A DNA stretch of 64,000 bases from JAKVAV01 sp047633195 (GCA_047633195.1 JBLIEU010000008.1:25894-89893), one strand, 5' to 3'. Positions 26,545 to 36,108 are shown, numbered from the stretch's first letter. The notes: generated from the letters alone by a model not told the origin. Numbers and translations are program-made.

Positions 26545-28578
26545 TTAACGCTTTACAATCTTGAACTCCGTCCGTCGATTTATCGCCCGATCTGCATCAG
26601 AATTATTTGGAACCATCGGCTTTGATTCGCCATACCCCTTAAAATTCATCTTATCGGGATTGACACCTGATTCCTGGAGGTACCCAAATACTTCGAAAGC
26701 TCGATCTGCGCTCAGAGCTAAGTTCGCCTGATTATCTCCGACGTCATCCGTGTGTCCGTATATGTCGACTTGATAAGTAAGGTTCTCATTGAGGTAATCA
26801 GCAAATTCGCTGAGCACGGATTTGGAGGCTTCGTCAATTTCAGATGAGCCCGTGGCGAAACGGATATCATTCATCCGGTAGGTCTTTCCCGAAACTAGCT
26901 TCTCCACTTTTATCTCTAAATCGCGCACAGTTTCAGAGGTATCGGCGAGAGTAAACACGCGTGTATTAAAAGCGAGGTCTTCAGTTTCACTCTTTATACT
27001 TACTACTACGTCTTCCCCTTTTCTCAGGTTTATAACCGCAGCATAAGTGCCGTCAAGGTCGTCTACATCCACTTCTTTTATCTCTTTAGTCGCAGCGTAC
27101 TTAATTTCAATCTTAGCATCGGAGACCAACTCGCCCTCTGCATTCTTAACATCTCCTTTCAAAATCAAAACCTTCTCGGGCCTAGCTGCTTTGGGAACGT
27201 CAAATGCGAATATATCCAGTTCCTTGGCAGACGAAACATTTGAAGATGAAAAGAGTGCCACCTTACCGTCGGTGCTCACCACCAGGCCATGCTCATCTTG
27301 TGGTGAATTCACAGGGTAGCCAATATTCTTTGGTTTAGTCCAGCCCCCGTCTTCTTCTTGTTTGCTATAAAAAATATCATAACCTCCGGCTCCTAGGTGC
27401 CCATTGCTGGCAAAGTACATCGTGCGGCTGTCAGCATGCAATACAGGACTCTTGTCATTTCCATCCGTATTGATAACATCTCCTATGGGTTGCGCCTTTG
27501 ACCAAGGTCCGTTTAAAGAACGCTCGGTATAGAAAATGTCGGTAGTGGGATTTCCCTCTTTATCGGGGGTTGTGTTTTCTCTGATGGTAGCGAAGTAGAG
27601 TGTATTTCCATCAGCCGATAATGTGGGCTGTGCCTCCCATCCGTCAGAAGTATTGACATTTTCACCTAAATTTTCCAGCCCGGTCCAGTTATAAATGACT
27701 TTTCCTGCATCGTTGGTCTCTCGCTCATATCTTGAAACATAGAGATCGCAATTTTTATAATTGGACGAAACAGGTTTACACACGGTAATAAACATCTCCC
27801 GATTATCGAGAGAAAGAGTAACTCCGCCGTAATTATCTCCTACATTGAACGGAGGTGCCAAGGGTTCAGCATTTTCATATTCGTTGGTCTCTTTTATCTG
27901 TGAGGCCATCATAAATCGCTCAACCTCTTTGGTATATAGATCACCCTTTGCTTTTTCCTTCGATTTCCGAGTAAAGAAAATCAGTTGGTTATCTGGTGAT
28001 AACATGGGCAAATACTCCCCAGCATCCGTATTTACATTTGCCAACCTTCTCGGATTGTATTCCACAGGGTTGGAATAAAACTCATTGTAGAAACGCACTT
28101 CAGGCAATACAGAAGCAATATCACCCTCTTTGGCATTGTGATCGCGAGAGGATTTCCCCTGCTCTTTATCAAAAGTTAAGAAGCCTTCAAAATACTTCTG
28201 CGCGTTCTCGTAATCCTGATTGGCGTATGCAATGATTCCCGAATAATAGTAAGCGTCAGCATGATACTTTGGACACGAAGTGATCACTTCTACAAAATCG
28301 CTGTATGCTCTATCGTAGCCAGTGTTTTGCTCCATTGCCATGCCGTATTCAGCGCGGGCTTTACCAAAAAGACATTCGATGCATTCAGGATCGACTTCAA
28401 GAGACTTCCTGAATAGGTCGATTCGCTCATCGATCTCCAGTCGGGAATTGTTCATGGCTCCATCCAAGAGCTTTTGCACTTTTTTCGACGAGGACGGTCC
28501 GCAATTCTGTGCCTGTAGCGCAAAACCAAAAAATAGGGCCCCACTAAGGAATAGATATTTTGCTGCTTTGGAAATCAT
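26545..28578 (-). CDS. OmpA-family protein with TPR and PD40 repeats (PorE-like)
   Basis: A 677-residue envelope protein. Domains in order: signal peptide (YLFLSGALFFGFALQAQ), TPR region (about 40-160), PD40/WD40-like propeller (about 165-450; LADSRTMYFASNGHLGAGGYDIFY-type blades), a carboxypeptidase-regulatory-like domain (about 455-540), and a C-terminal OmpA peptidoglycan-binding domain (about 560-677; IYGHTDDVGDNQANLALSADRA, INRRTEFKIVKR). This order is that of PorE, the T9SS subunit that anchors the complex to peptidoglycan. Bacteroidota carry many such paralogues, so PorE itself is not proven. It begins 5 bases after the AsmA gene ends. Confidence 0.85.
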   Translation of the reverse strand: MISKAAKYLFLSGALFFGFALQAQNCGPSSSKKVQKLLDGAMNNSRLEIDERIDLFRKSLEVDPECIECLFGKARAEYGMAMEQNTGYDRAYSDFVEVITSCPKYHADAYYYSGIIAYANQDYENAQKYFEGFLTFDKEQGKSSRDHNAKEGDIASVLPEVRFYNEFYSNPVEYNPRRLANVNTDAGEYLPMLSPDNQLIFFTRKSKEKAKGDLYTKEVERFMMASQIKETNEYENAEPLAPPFNVGDNYGGVTLSLDNREMFITVCKPVSSNYKNCDLYVSRYERETNDAGKVIYNWTGLENLGENVNTSDGWEAQPTLSADGNTLYFATIRENTTPDKEGNPTTDIFYTERSLNGPWSKAQPIGDVINTDGNDKSPVLHADSRTMYFASNGHLGAGGYDIFYSKQEEDGGWTKPKNIGYPVNSPQDEHGLVVSTDGKVALFSSSNVSSAKELDIFAFDVPKAARPEKVLILKGDVKNAEGELVSDAKIEIKYAATKEIKEVDVDDLDGTYAAVINLRKGEDVVVSIKSETEDLAFNTRVFTLADTSETVRDLEIKVEKLVSGKTYRMNDIRFATGSSEIDEASKSVLSEFADYLNENLTYQVDIYGHTDDVGDNQANLALSADRAFEVFGYLQESGVNPDKMNFKGYGESKPMVPNNSDADRAINRRTEFKIVKR

Positions 28579-28583
28579 GGAAC

Positions 28584-31421
28584 TTACTCTCCGTTATTGA
28601 TCCTATCGGCTTGTTTTCTGGCGTCAGCCATTATTTTATCAGCTTGCTTCTGTGCTTCAACTACCAATTTATCACCTTGCTTATCGGCTTGCCTTCGCAA
28701 TTGATCAGCGCCAATTTTAGCTCCCGCCTTAGCGATTGGATTCTTTGCATCCTTCACCAGTTTATCGGCTTGCTTGTCTGCTTCTTTACGCAGATCATCA
28801 GCAGCTTTTTCGCCCTCCTTTACCAATTGGTCTGCTTGCTTTTGAGCTTCAGCTAAAAGTTCATCGGCCTTCTCGCTCAAGTCTTCCTTAACCTCTTTAA
28901 TTTGTTCCTCGATCACTTCTTTAACCGCTTCAGTGGCCTGCTCTTTCGCTGAGCTCTCGCCTTCCATTCCTGCAAAGGCTGGCTTAATAGAAGGATCGTA
29001 TAGATCTCCTTCGATAGTTACATCCATATTGATGTATTCGCCCAATGACATATTTCCGCCAAGGAAAGCATTGGCTTGACCAAGTAAACCTTCAGCCATT
29101 TTATTGAAGTCACCACCCAGCTCTTTTCGTGGAATTTTCATTTTCATGAGGTAGTCAATCTTCTCATCGAAACTTACCCAACCGCTCACATTGGCAGTCA
29201 TCGCGTCAATTTTTAGATCGAAGGGGGAAGTGGTGACCTTGCCGCCATCAATGACAAATGTTGCCTCTAAATCTTGGATACGTTGTTCTTTCAAACCAGG
29301 AGCCTTTAAGGTGCTAGATAGCTTCTCAAGGAAGTCTCCTCCTTTTAGTATGACCTCATCGCTGATCAATGAACCGCGTCCTTGCATCGTTTCGTAGACT
29401 GGTTCCATATTCTGATCGAGAATTCCCTCTACCTTCAACTTAGAGCTGATTTTACCTTTTGCATGCTTCGTAATTGGAGCTATCTTTTGCACGGTATTGA
29501 AAGTTTCGAAAGCCTTGTCAATATCAATATCCTTCAGGTCGTAAGCAAAATCGTAGGACGGTTTATCCATATCTTGAGTTGAGTAGCTTCCGCTAATGCC
29601 CATGGTTCCACCGAGCCCTTTGGCTTGCAAATTCTCCAATTCGGCACGTTCATTTCTCAAGGTGATTTTTCCTTTAATATCAGAGAGTACGAGATCATCG
29701 TAAGTAATTTCTCCGATGGTTGCATTTAAAACTAAGTCGAGATTGTCTGGAATCGGAACGACTCCTGAAGAACTATCGGCAGGAGCAGTTTCTCCCTCGA
29801 CTTGCTCTACAGCTTCAGCTGTTTCTTCGCCTTCCTCAGTTGGCATAAATTTGTTGACATCAATCTTATCCGCACCGAAGTTGAACACGCCCTGCAACGT
29901 AGTGTCTTGGAGGGCGTACGCCACGTAATTACTGATATAACCATCCATCTCCATATTGATTCCTTCGTAAATCAATTTCACTTTTTCCACGTTCAACCTC
30001 TGAGGTGTGAAGTCCATTTTGGCAATTGGCAATGCCACATTTACTTCGGCATCGCGGTAAATGAAGTCATTCATCGCAGCGGCTCCCGAAGCTTCAAAAT
30101 CATTGAAGCGTTGATTTTCAATAGCGCTTAGATTTCCATCCAATTTGAAATGAGCTGAAAGGTTTCCTGCCAACTCAAATTCCTCTTCCATCGGAACCAC
30201 ATCCTTAAAACTTCCCAAATCCAAGTCAGCATCAACTTTCGTCCGAATGTTAGGATCGCTTATCGGATTGCGCAAAAAGAGGTACGCATCGATGGTATTT
30301 GGCTTGGCCGCCGTTTTACCAATTTCCATGTGAAACTTGGGAACATCAAGGGTGATTTTATCCAAATCGTTTCCTTCGGGGCTTTCGACTTTTGCACTGA
30401 TGGCGATGTTTTGAATGCTCTTTGGCAAATCGGGATATTGCACCGATCCGTTGTCCACTTTAAGCTCGGCCATAAAACCGGGCATATTCTGCTCGTTATA
30501 AGTTCCGCGAACATATCCATCCAGCAAGACCGATCCCGAAGCACTTACACCTTCTAAATCCTGGGTGTAATAAGCGGGAATCAAACTCAAAATAGCCGTG
30601 AGCTCTGCCGTTTCAGTAGCAAAAGTGATGTCCATATCGATGTCATCTGTTGGCATGGCCACAAACCCATCGAACTTTAGGACTAAGGCATTCACATCGA
30701 GTTCATTTTCCATGAACTCGAAGCGCATCTCTTCAAGGTTCATTGCCAAATCGGCAATAAGATCAGCTTTGAGGGCATTGGCATACTTGATCCCGTCGTA
30801 ATCGACGGTGAAAGCCTTGATATGCGTTTCGGTTTTGAGCGTAAAAATATCTTGGGCAAAATCACCGCTCCCGATGTGATCCAAATCTTGGATGGTCATT
30901 CGCATAGGCAAGGTGGCATCGTCATAAATAATCACACCGTCAGTAATGCTATACTCCTTGATTGACAAATTGAGCGGTGCCGCTTCCTCGGTGGTCACTT
31001 CTTCTATTGCGGGTTCGTCGTCTGATGCAATCGCGATATCGTAATTGGCACGACCATCTTCGAGTACCTTAACCATAAAATACGGTCTGTCCAGGCTGAT
31101 GCTTTTTATGACAATTTGATCTCCGCTAATGACGCTCATCACATCCATCACCAGACCGATATTACCAATGCTCGCCAGCGTGTCGCTTTCAAAGTCTTCA
31201 ATGCCGACTATACTCAGTTCTTCAATACCAACGGCTAGGTTGGGGAAATTGCGAATAAGGGATAAGCTCACATCGTTGAACTCCACTTTTGCATGCAGGT
31301 TCTCGTTGGCTTGTTGTTTGACTAGATCAATTATTTTCCCTTTAAAGACAAAAGGAAGAATCAGAAGGAGCAGAAAGATAGCCACTACAATGATGGCAAT
31401 AATTCTCAGCGCTTTTTTCAT
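28584..31421 (-). CDS. AsmA-family inner-membrane protein with repetitive tail
   Basis: A 945-residue protein with one N-terminal helix (LRIIAIIVVAIFLLLLILPFVF) and a long AsmA-type region (VKQQANENLHAKVEFNDVSL, then beta-rich repeats up to about residue 840 including a second AsmA block around 590-780). AsmA/TamB-like proteins are thought to move phospholipids to the outer membrane. The last ~90 residues are unusual: a charged helical tail built of KQADKL-type repeats (AEAQKQADQLVKEGEKAADD and variants). Overlaps the symporter gene by 4 bases and runs into the OmpA-PD40 gene with 5 bases spacing, so it is translationally coupled on both sides. Confidence 0.87.
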   Translation of the reverse strand: MKKALRIIAIIVVAIFLLLLILPFVFKGKIIDLVKQQANENLHAKVEFNDVSLSLIRNFPNLAVGIEELSIVGIEDFESDTLASIGNIGLVMDVMSVISGDQIVIKSISLDRPYFMVKVLEDGRANYDIAIASDDEPAIEEVTTEEAAPLNLSIKEYSITDGVIIYDDATLPMRMTIQDLDHIGSGDFAQDIFTLKTETHIKAFTVDYDGIKYANALKADLIADLAMNLEEMRFEFMENELDVNALVLKFDGFVAMPTDDIDMDITFATETAELTAILSLIPAYYTQDLEGVSASGSVLLDGYVRGTYNEQNMPGFMAELKVDNGSVQYPDLPKSIQNIAISAKVESPEGNDLDKITLDVPKFHMEIGKTAAKPNTIDAYLFLRNPISDPNIRTKVDADLDLGSFKDVVPMEEEFELAGNLSAHFKLDGNLSAIENQRFNDFEASGAAAMNDFIYRDAEVNVALPIAKMDFTPQRLNVEKVKLIYEGINMEMDGYISNYVAYALQDTTLQGVFNFGADKIDVNKFMPTEEGEETAEAVEQVEGETAPADSSSGVVPIPDNLDLVLNATIGEITYDDLVLSDIKGKITLRNERAELENLQAKGLGGTMGISGSYSTQDMDKPSYDFAYDLKDIDIDKAFETFNTVQKIAPITKHAKGKISSKLKVEGILDQNMEPVYETMQGRGSLISDEVILKGGDFLEKLSSTLKAPGLKEQRIQDLEATFVIDGGKVTTSPFDLKIDAMTANVSGWVSFDEKIDYLMKMKIPRKELGGDFNKMAEGLLGQANAFLGGNMSLGEYINMDVTIEGDLYDPSIKPAFAGMEGESSAKEQATEAVKEVIEEQIKEVKEDLSEKADELLAEAQKQADQLVKEGEKAADDLRKEADKQADKLVKDAKNPIAKAGAKIGADQLRRQADKQGDKLVVEAQKQADKIMADARKQADRINNGE

Positions 31422-32830
31422 AAGTCCTCGCGGTAGTTTAGTTCGTTTTCAGATTTTGCAATCACGGTAGAAACAGTCGCATCACCCGTGACGTTTACTA
31501 CAGTGCGACACATATCTAAGATACGGTCAACGGGAAATATTATTGCGATCCAAAGCGGATTCAATCCAACACTTTGTAAAACAATAATGAGCATAACCAG
31601 TCCAGCACTTGGAACAGCGGCAGAACCGATCGAGGCGAGAGTAGCCGTCAGCACGATGGTCAATTGCTGTCCAAAAGTGAGATCGACGTAGTGGAGCTGG
31701 GCCAAAAAGATAACCGCAACGGCCTGATAGAGGCTCGTTCCGTCCATATTTACTGTAGCCCCAATGGGAAGTACAAACCCAGTAATACTTCTGGAAACGC
31801 CAATATTCTCCTCAACGCATTCCATAGTAACTGGAAGTGTGGCGGCACTGGAGCTAGTCGAAAAAGCAAGAAATTGGGCTGGACTTATTCTTTTAAAAAA
31901 TCCTCTGTAAGTCATCGGTTTAACGACTCCTTTCGCAATAAGCGGATAGAACACAAAAATCATAAAGGCCAAACCAATGACCACCGTAATGGAATAGCTC
32001 CCAAGTCCTTTGAAAATTTCAAAAACCTCTGCAGGCGTGTCGGCCATAGTTGACAGCACTCCCGCCATCAATGCAAAAACGAAGAATGGAGCAGCTTGCA
32101 TGACAATGTCTACCATTTTCAAAAACACTTCGTTGGTGCCATTTATAAATGACTTCAACATACTCACCTTCTCTTCGGGAACTATTGCCAAGCAAAGACC
32201 AAAAAAGATGGCGAAGAAAATGACTTGTAACATGAGTCCATTATCAGAAATGGACAAGATGATGTTCTCGGGCACCATATCCACCAAGAATTTCAGAGGA
32301 CCATCATCTTTGGATGCTTGCGCAGTTTCCAATTTGGAAGCGGCTTTACTCAGGCTATTTTCATCGGCCAATTCCTGTGCCTCGGCATTGAGGTAGCTTG
32401 CGTATTTGGGGTCTCCCGAAAAGTACTTGCCGTCTTTGATTTCGATATCATTCGAAACAGCCCACGTTTCATAGGCTATTCGGTTCTTGATCCGCGATTC
32501 TTCGCCAACGAAATTCCCCGGCTTGATGACATTAACCAGAAGAAGACCTATACCGATGGCGGTAATAGTGGTAATAAGGTATAGCCCTAAAGTCTTGGCG
32601 CCAAGCCTTCCCAGTTTGGAAACATCCTTGAGCCCAGCGATTCCCGACATGATGGAAAACAGCACCAAGGGCACGGCAATAAATTTGAGCATTCGGATGA
32701 AAATCACACCAAATGGATCGATCCAATTTTTGGTGAATTCATTCCAACCCAGGTAACTCGCCAGAAATGCCCAGATGATTCCAAGTACAAGTCCGATGAT
32801 GATTTTCCAGTGCAGTGCTAGTTTTTTCAT
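31418..32830 (-). CDS. Dicarboxylate/amino acid:cation symporter (DAACS)
   Basis: A 470-residue Na+/H+-coupled carrier of the GltP/DctA family, for glutamate, aspartate or C4-dicarboxylates. The start is the ATG at 32830 (MKKLALHWKIIIGLVLG), overlapping aroC by ATGA. Hallmarks are FIRMLKFIAVPLVLFSI, the serine-rich STSSSAATLPVTMECVEEN (HP1), GATVNMDGTSLYQ and the HP2 region SIGSAAVPSAGLVML. A ~60-residue hydrophilic insertion (about 120-190, with EDSL/K-rich sequence) sits between early helices. Substrate not determined. Confidence 0.92.
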   Translation of the reverse strand: MKKLALHWKIIIGLVLGIIWAFLASYLGWNEFTKNWIDPFGVIFIRMLKFIAVPLVLFSIMSGIAGLKDVSKLGRLGAKTLGLYLITTITAIGIGLLLVNVIKPGNFVGEESRIKNRIAYETWAVSNDIEIKDGKYFSGDPKYASYLNAEAQELADENSLSKAASKLETAQASKDDGPLKFLVDMVPENIILSISDNGLMLQVIFFAIFFGLCLAIVPEEKVSMLKSFINGTNEVFLKMVDIVMQAAPFFVFALMAGVLSTMADTPAEVFEIFKGLGSYSITVVIGLAFMIFVFYPLIAKGVVKPMTYRGFFKRISPAQFLAFSTSSSAATLPVTMECVEENIGVSRSITGFVLPIGATVNMDGTSLYQAVAVIFLAQLHYVDLTFGQQLTIVLTATLASIGSAAVPSAGLVMLIIVLQSVGLNPLWIAIIFPVDRILDMCRTVVNVTGDATVSTVIAKSENELNYREDL

Positions 32831-33903
32831 AAACGAGTTGTGCGGTTTCGCAGAAGGTGATCGACCAATACGAGGGCAGTCATGGCTTCCACAATGGGTA
32901 CCGCTCTCGGCACCACGCATGGATCATGTCTTCCTTTAATTTCCAATTCAGTTTCTTTCCCTTCGCGGGTAATGGTTTGTTGCTTTTTTCCAATGGAAGC
33001 GACGGGTTTGAAGGCCACTCGGAATACAATATCCATTCCGTTTGAGATGCCCCCTTGAACTCCTCCACTGTGATTGGTTCTTGTGGAAGGTTTGCCATCC
33101 ACAATTTCAAATCCATCGTTGTGATCGCTGCCCCTCATTTTGGCAGCAGCAAAACCGCTACCGATCTCAAAACCTTTAACAGCATTGATACTCAGCATGG
33201 CTTTGCCCAAGTCGGCGTGGAGTTTATCAAAAACGGGGTCACCCAATCCTGCGGGAACCTCTAATACCAAGCCTGTCACAATTCCTCCAAGGGTATCGCC
33301 CTCATCTCTTGCATTCTCGATGGCCTTTCTCATGGCTTTCGCCGAAGAAGGTTCGGGACAACGAACTTCATTTTCTGGTGCATTCAAATCCAGTTCGGTG
33401 TGTGGCTTATCGAGCTCAACTTGTCCGATAGCACTCACATACGATTTGATTTCAATCCCTTCTGCTAGGAGCAGTTGTTTGGCAATAGCCCCTGCTGCTA
33501 CTCGGCAAGCTGTTTCGCGAGCCGATGATCGACCACCGCCTCGGTAATCTCTAATTCCATACTTTGCTTCGTAGACATAATCAGCGTGGGAAGGACGAAA
33601 GACATCTTTGAGATTGCCGTAATCTTTTGATCGTTGATCGGCGTTCGGGATAATGAATGCGATGGGAGTTCCCGTAGTCGTTCCTTCAAAAATTCCCGAG
33701 AGCCAGCTTACCGTATCAGATTCCTTTCGTTGGGTGGTCAAATCGCTTTGACCTGGCTTCCGCCGATCCAATTCTTTTTGGATAGCATCCATATCGAGTT
33801 GAAGTCCCGCAGGACATCCGTCTATAATTCCCCCGATTGCCTCGCCATGCGATTCTCCGAAGGTAGTAAGCTTAAAAAGGGTACCTAAGCTATTTCCCGC
33901 CAT
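32827..33903 (-). CDS. aroC: Chorismate synthase
   Basis: Last step of the shikimate pathway (EPSP to chorismate, FMNH2-dependent). 358 residues. Signatures: GTLFKLTTFGESHGEAIGGI, RPSHADYVYEAKYGIRDYRGGGRSSARET (the FMN/EPSP site, abbreviated here), GGVQGGISNG and RHDPCVVPRAVPIVEAM. First gene of a five-gene operon with a very close promoter box at 33909-33916. Its grouping with envelope genes rather than other aro genes is unexplained. Confidence 0.97.
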   Translation of the reverse strand: MAGNSLGTLFKLTTFGESHGEAIGGIIDGCPAGLQLDMDAIQKELDRRKPGQSDLTTQRKESDTVSWLSGIFEGTTTGTPIAFIIPNADQRSKDYGNLKDVFRPSHADYVYEAKYGIRDYRGGGRSSARETACRVAAGAIAKQLLLAEGIEIKSYVSAIGQVELDKPHTELDLNAPENEVRCPEPSSAKAMRKAIENARDEGDTLGGIVTGLVLEVPAGLGDPVFDKLHADLGKAMLSINAVKGFEIGSGFAAAKMRGSDHNDGFEIVDGKPSTRTNHSGGVQGGISNGMDIVFRVAFKPVASIGKKQQTITREGKETELEIKGRHDPCVVPRAVPIVEAMTALVLVDHLLRNRTTRL

Positions 33904-33908
33904 GCGGC

Positions 33909-33916
33909 CAAAGATA
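33909..33916 (-). promoter_or_regulatory. aroC operon promoter, -7 box TATCTTTG
   Basis: Exact TAnnTTTG on the minus strand, 5 bases before the aroC ATG at 33903. The transcript is expected to start at or next to the ATG. Confidence 0.55.
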
Positions 33917-33986
33917 GTAATCTTTCACACCGTCAAAGCGGGTGTTCGCTTCTGTTTTCGCACCTTTACGGTTCAAAATCTAGGGC

Positions 33987-35243
33987 ATGAAAATTCTCAT
34001 CAAAAACATCAAAGGACTGGTTGGCCATTACGAAGATGCTCCCCGCTTTTTACGCGGACAGGACATGGATACTCTCCCTATTTTGGAGAACGCCTTCCTC
34101 GGTATCGAAGATGGAAAAATTGCCCTGTACGGAAAGATGGAAGACTGGGGTGGAATAACCGATTGGCGAGACTTGGAAGTCATTGATGCCGAAGGCCGTT
34201 TCGTTCTCCCCTCTTTTTGTGATTCCCACACGCACCTAGTTTTTGCTGCATCACGCGAATTGGAATTTGAAGACCGAATCAAAGGGTTGACTTATGAGGA
34301 AGTCGCGGCTCGCGGAGGTGGAATTCTGAACTCTTCGCGAAAGCTCCGAGAAATGACTGAAGACGAGCTATTTGAACGAGCGCTGGTGCGCCTGAAAAAA
34401 GCCCAACTTTCGGGAACAGGCGCGATTGAAATCAAAAGCGGCTACGGACTTGACACCGAATCGGAGATCAAAATGCTGCGTGTCATTCGTCGACTCAAGG
34501 AGGAATCGGGTATGATGATCAAATCAACATTTCTGGGAGCGCATGCCTTGCCACCCGAATTTAAGGAATACCGTGAAGGGTATGTCGACCTCATCATCAA
34601 GGAGATGATTCCAGAAATCGCCAAAGAAGGACTCGCCGATTACGCCGATGTCTTTTGTGAGAAAGGATACTTCACGACTGCCGAGACTTTAGCCATCGTT
34701 GAAAGTGCCGCCCGCCACGGGATGAAGAGTAAAATCCACGTAAACCAGTTCAATGCTTTTGGAGCCATTCCCGAATTGGTACAAGCAGGTGTGGTCTCGG
34801 TTGATCACTTGGAGGTATTGGGCAAAGGCGACGTATCTGCTTTAGTGAATTCGAGCACGATTGCAACGGCACTGCCGCTTTGTAGTTTGTTCCTAAGCAT
34901 TCCCTACACTCCTGTTCGGGAACTCATGAACGAAAATGCCATTGTCGCACTTGCTACCGATTTTAATCCTGGTTCCGCACCGTCAAGCAATATGCCGATG
35001 GCGATTTCTTTGGGCTGCATCAAAATGAAGATGACACCAGCCGAGGCGATCAACGCTGCAACTTTAAATGGCGCAGCGGCGATGGAGGTTTCGGATACTC
35101 ATGGAACCATCACTGCGGGTAAATCAGCGAATATGCTGATTACAGAGCCTTGTGAGCATTTGAGCTATTTGCCTTATAGCTTTGGTGAGCCAGCAATTGA
35201 TGGGGTGATTTTAGAGGGAGAGATCATAAAAGGAATTGAATGA
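33987..35243 (+). CDS. hutI: Imidazolonepropionase HutI
   Basis: Third step of histidine degradation: hydrolyses imidazolone-5-propionate to formiminoglutamate. The 418-residue amidohydrolase has metal ligands in CDSHTHLVFAASRELEFEDR, the motif GGGILNSSRKLREM, IEIKSGYGLDTESEIKML, HVNQFNAFGAIPELV and ATDFNPGSAPSSNMPMA. The FTCD gene at 13401 would use its product. It runs divergently from aroC and ends 6 bases from the convergent DUF6992-like gene. Confidence 0.96.
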   Translation: MKILIKNIKGLVGHYEDAPRFLRGQDMDTLPILENAFLGIEDGKIALYGKMEDWGGITDWRDLEVIDAEGRFVLPSFCDSHTHLVFAASRELEFEDRIKGLTYEEVAARGGGILNSSRKLREMTEDELFERALVRLKKAQLSGTGAIEIKSGYGLDTESEIKMLRVIRRLKEESGMMIKSTFLGAHALPPEFKEYREGYVDLIIKEMIPEIAKEGLADYADVFCEKGYFTTAETLAIVESAARHGMKSKIHVNQFNAFGAIPELVQAGVVSVDHLEVLGKGDVSALVNSSTIATALPLCSLFLSIPYTPVRELMNENAIVALATDFNPGSAPSSNMPMAISLGCIKMKMTPAEAINAATLNGAAAMEVSDTHGTITAGKSANMLITEPCEHLSYLPYSFGEPAIDGVILEGEIIKGIE

Positions 35244-35249
35244 TCCCAT

Positions 35250-35828
35250 TCAAAACTGGAGAAGCATACCCATCTCTCCAACTCCAGCCTCAAAACTCAA
35301 CTCCATTCCTTCCCCGATGGTCACTTTTTTATGAACCAAAACCATGGCGACATCAAAGGCAAATAGAAATGCTCCTTGCAGCATAATCGACTTTCCATAA
35401 CCCTTCCAGAGATCGGGATCCTTGGAGACGTTTTTTGATCGCTCCATCATCCAAGCGCCTGCTGCGATGTAGCCGAGATCAAGCCCCGCGTTGAAGAGAA
35501 GGGTTTTATCGATACCCATTTGCTCCTGGAAGAGTTCAAGAGCAGAACCATCCGTTCCCAACTTAGCCGCACTGAAATAGCCAAAACCTGCGATCGCCAG
35601 ATTGACACCGTTCCAGATGGCATTCATCTCGTAAAAGCGGGAAGTGCTTCCAGAGGTATTGGTGCGGAGGACCAAACCCGAAGCAATATTGGCAACAGCC
35701 CAACCTCCCAAGACCATCATTCCCGTTTGTCGGTAGTTCTGCTCAGCTTGCCAAGATTCTTCCAGCGTTTGACTGAAAACCAAAATGGAAAATAACAAAA
35801 AGGCAGAAGTGAGACCAAAGGATTTCAT
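35250..35828 (-). CDS. Small exported membrane-like protein (DUF6992-like)
   Basis: A 192-residue protein with signal peptide (SFGLTSAFLLFSILVFSQ) and two to three hydrophobic stretches (MMVLGGWAVANIASGLVL; NAIWNGVNLAIAGFGYFSA; MLQGAFLFAFDVAMVLV). The layout YRQTGMMVLGGWAVANI...YEMNAIWNGVNLAI...LDLGYIAAGAWM resembles the Bacteroidota family I remember as DUF6992; that name is tentative. Function unknown. Confidence 0.65.
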   Translation of the reverse strand: MKSFGLTSAFLLFSILVFSQTLEESWQAEQNYRQTGMMVLGGWAVANIASGLVLRTNTSGSTSRFYEMNAIWNGVNLAIAGFGYFSAAKLGTDGSALELFQEQMGIDKTLLFNAGLDLGYIAAGAWMMERSKNVSKDPDLWKGYGKSIMLQGAFLFAFDVAMVLVHKKVTIGEGMELSFEAGVGEMGMLLQF

Positions 35829-35916
35829 GATTGATTTTTTAAAGAAACGTGCTGTTTTAGAGAAGGTTCAGTACGGTTTTTACCACCGATTGCAGCAAGT
35901 TATAAAACTGTAACAC

Positions 35917-35944
35917 AAAAAAACGCCGAGCAAGCTCGGCGTTT
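35917..35944 (-). terminator. Terminator downstream of nrdJ
   Basis: Perfect 11-bp stem (35921-35931 with 35934-35944). On the minus strand it is followed by a T-run (A-run at 35917-35923). It lies about 165 bases after the nrdJ stop, so nrdJ has a long 3' untranslated region. Confidence 0.85.
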
Positions 35945-36008
35945 CATTTATTTTGTCTTATTCAAGGCCCTCCTGAACCTCCCTTAGTGTCTGATCAGGG
36001 AAGTCTGG

Positions 36009-36088
36009 TAGCAGCGTTACACTCGTTTTGAGAACCAAGGAGCTGACATTGGTCAGTGACTGTTCACAAAACGAGTGTAACGCTGCTA
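36009..36088 (-). other. Long near-perfect hairpin in the nrdJ 3' region
   Basis: Arms 36009-36030 and 36067-36088 are perfectly complementary over 22 bp. After one A-A mismatch (36031/36066) four more pairs follow (GAAC 36032-36035 with GTTC 36062-36065). The loop holds a further 5-bp hairpin CTGAC/GTCAG (36043-36047 with 36052-36056). There is no T-run, so it is not itself a terminator. It lies 21 bases after the nrdJ stop codon and before the terminator at 35917-35944. Confidence 0.85.
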
Positions 36089-36108
36089 ACGGGCTTTCAT
36101 GTCGAACA

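Noticed and set aside
36009..36088. Integron attC site
   Set aside because: The arms contain GTTAC-like ends, but the required GTTRRRY and RYYYAAC core boxes are not present and no integrase or cassette array is near.
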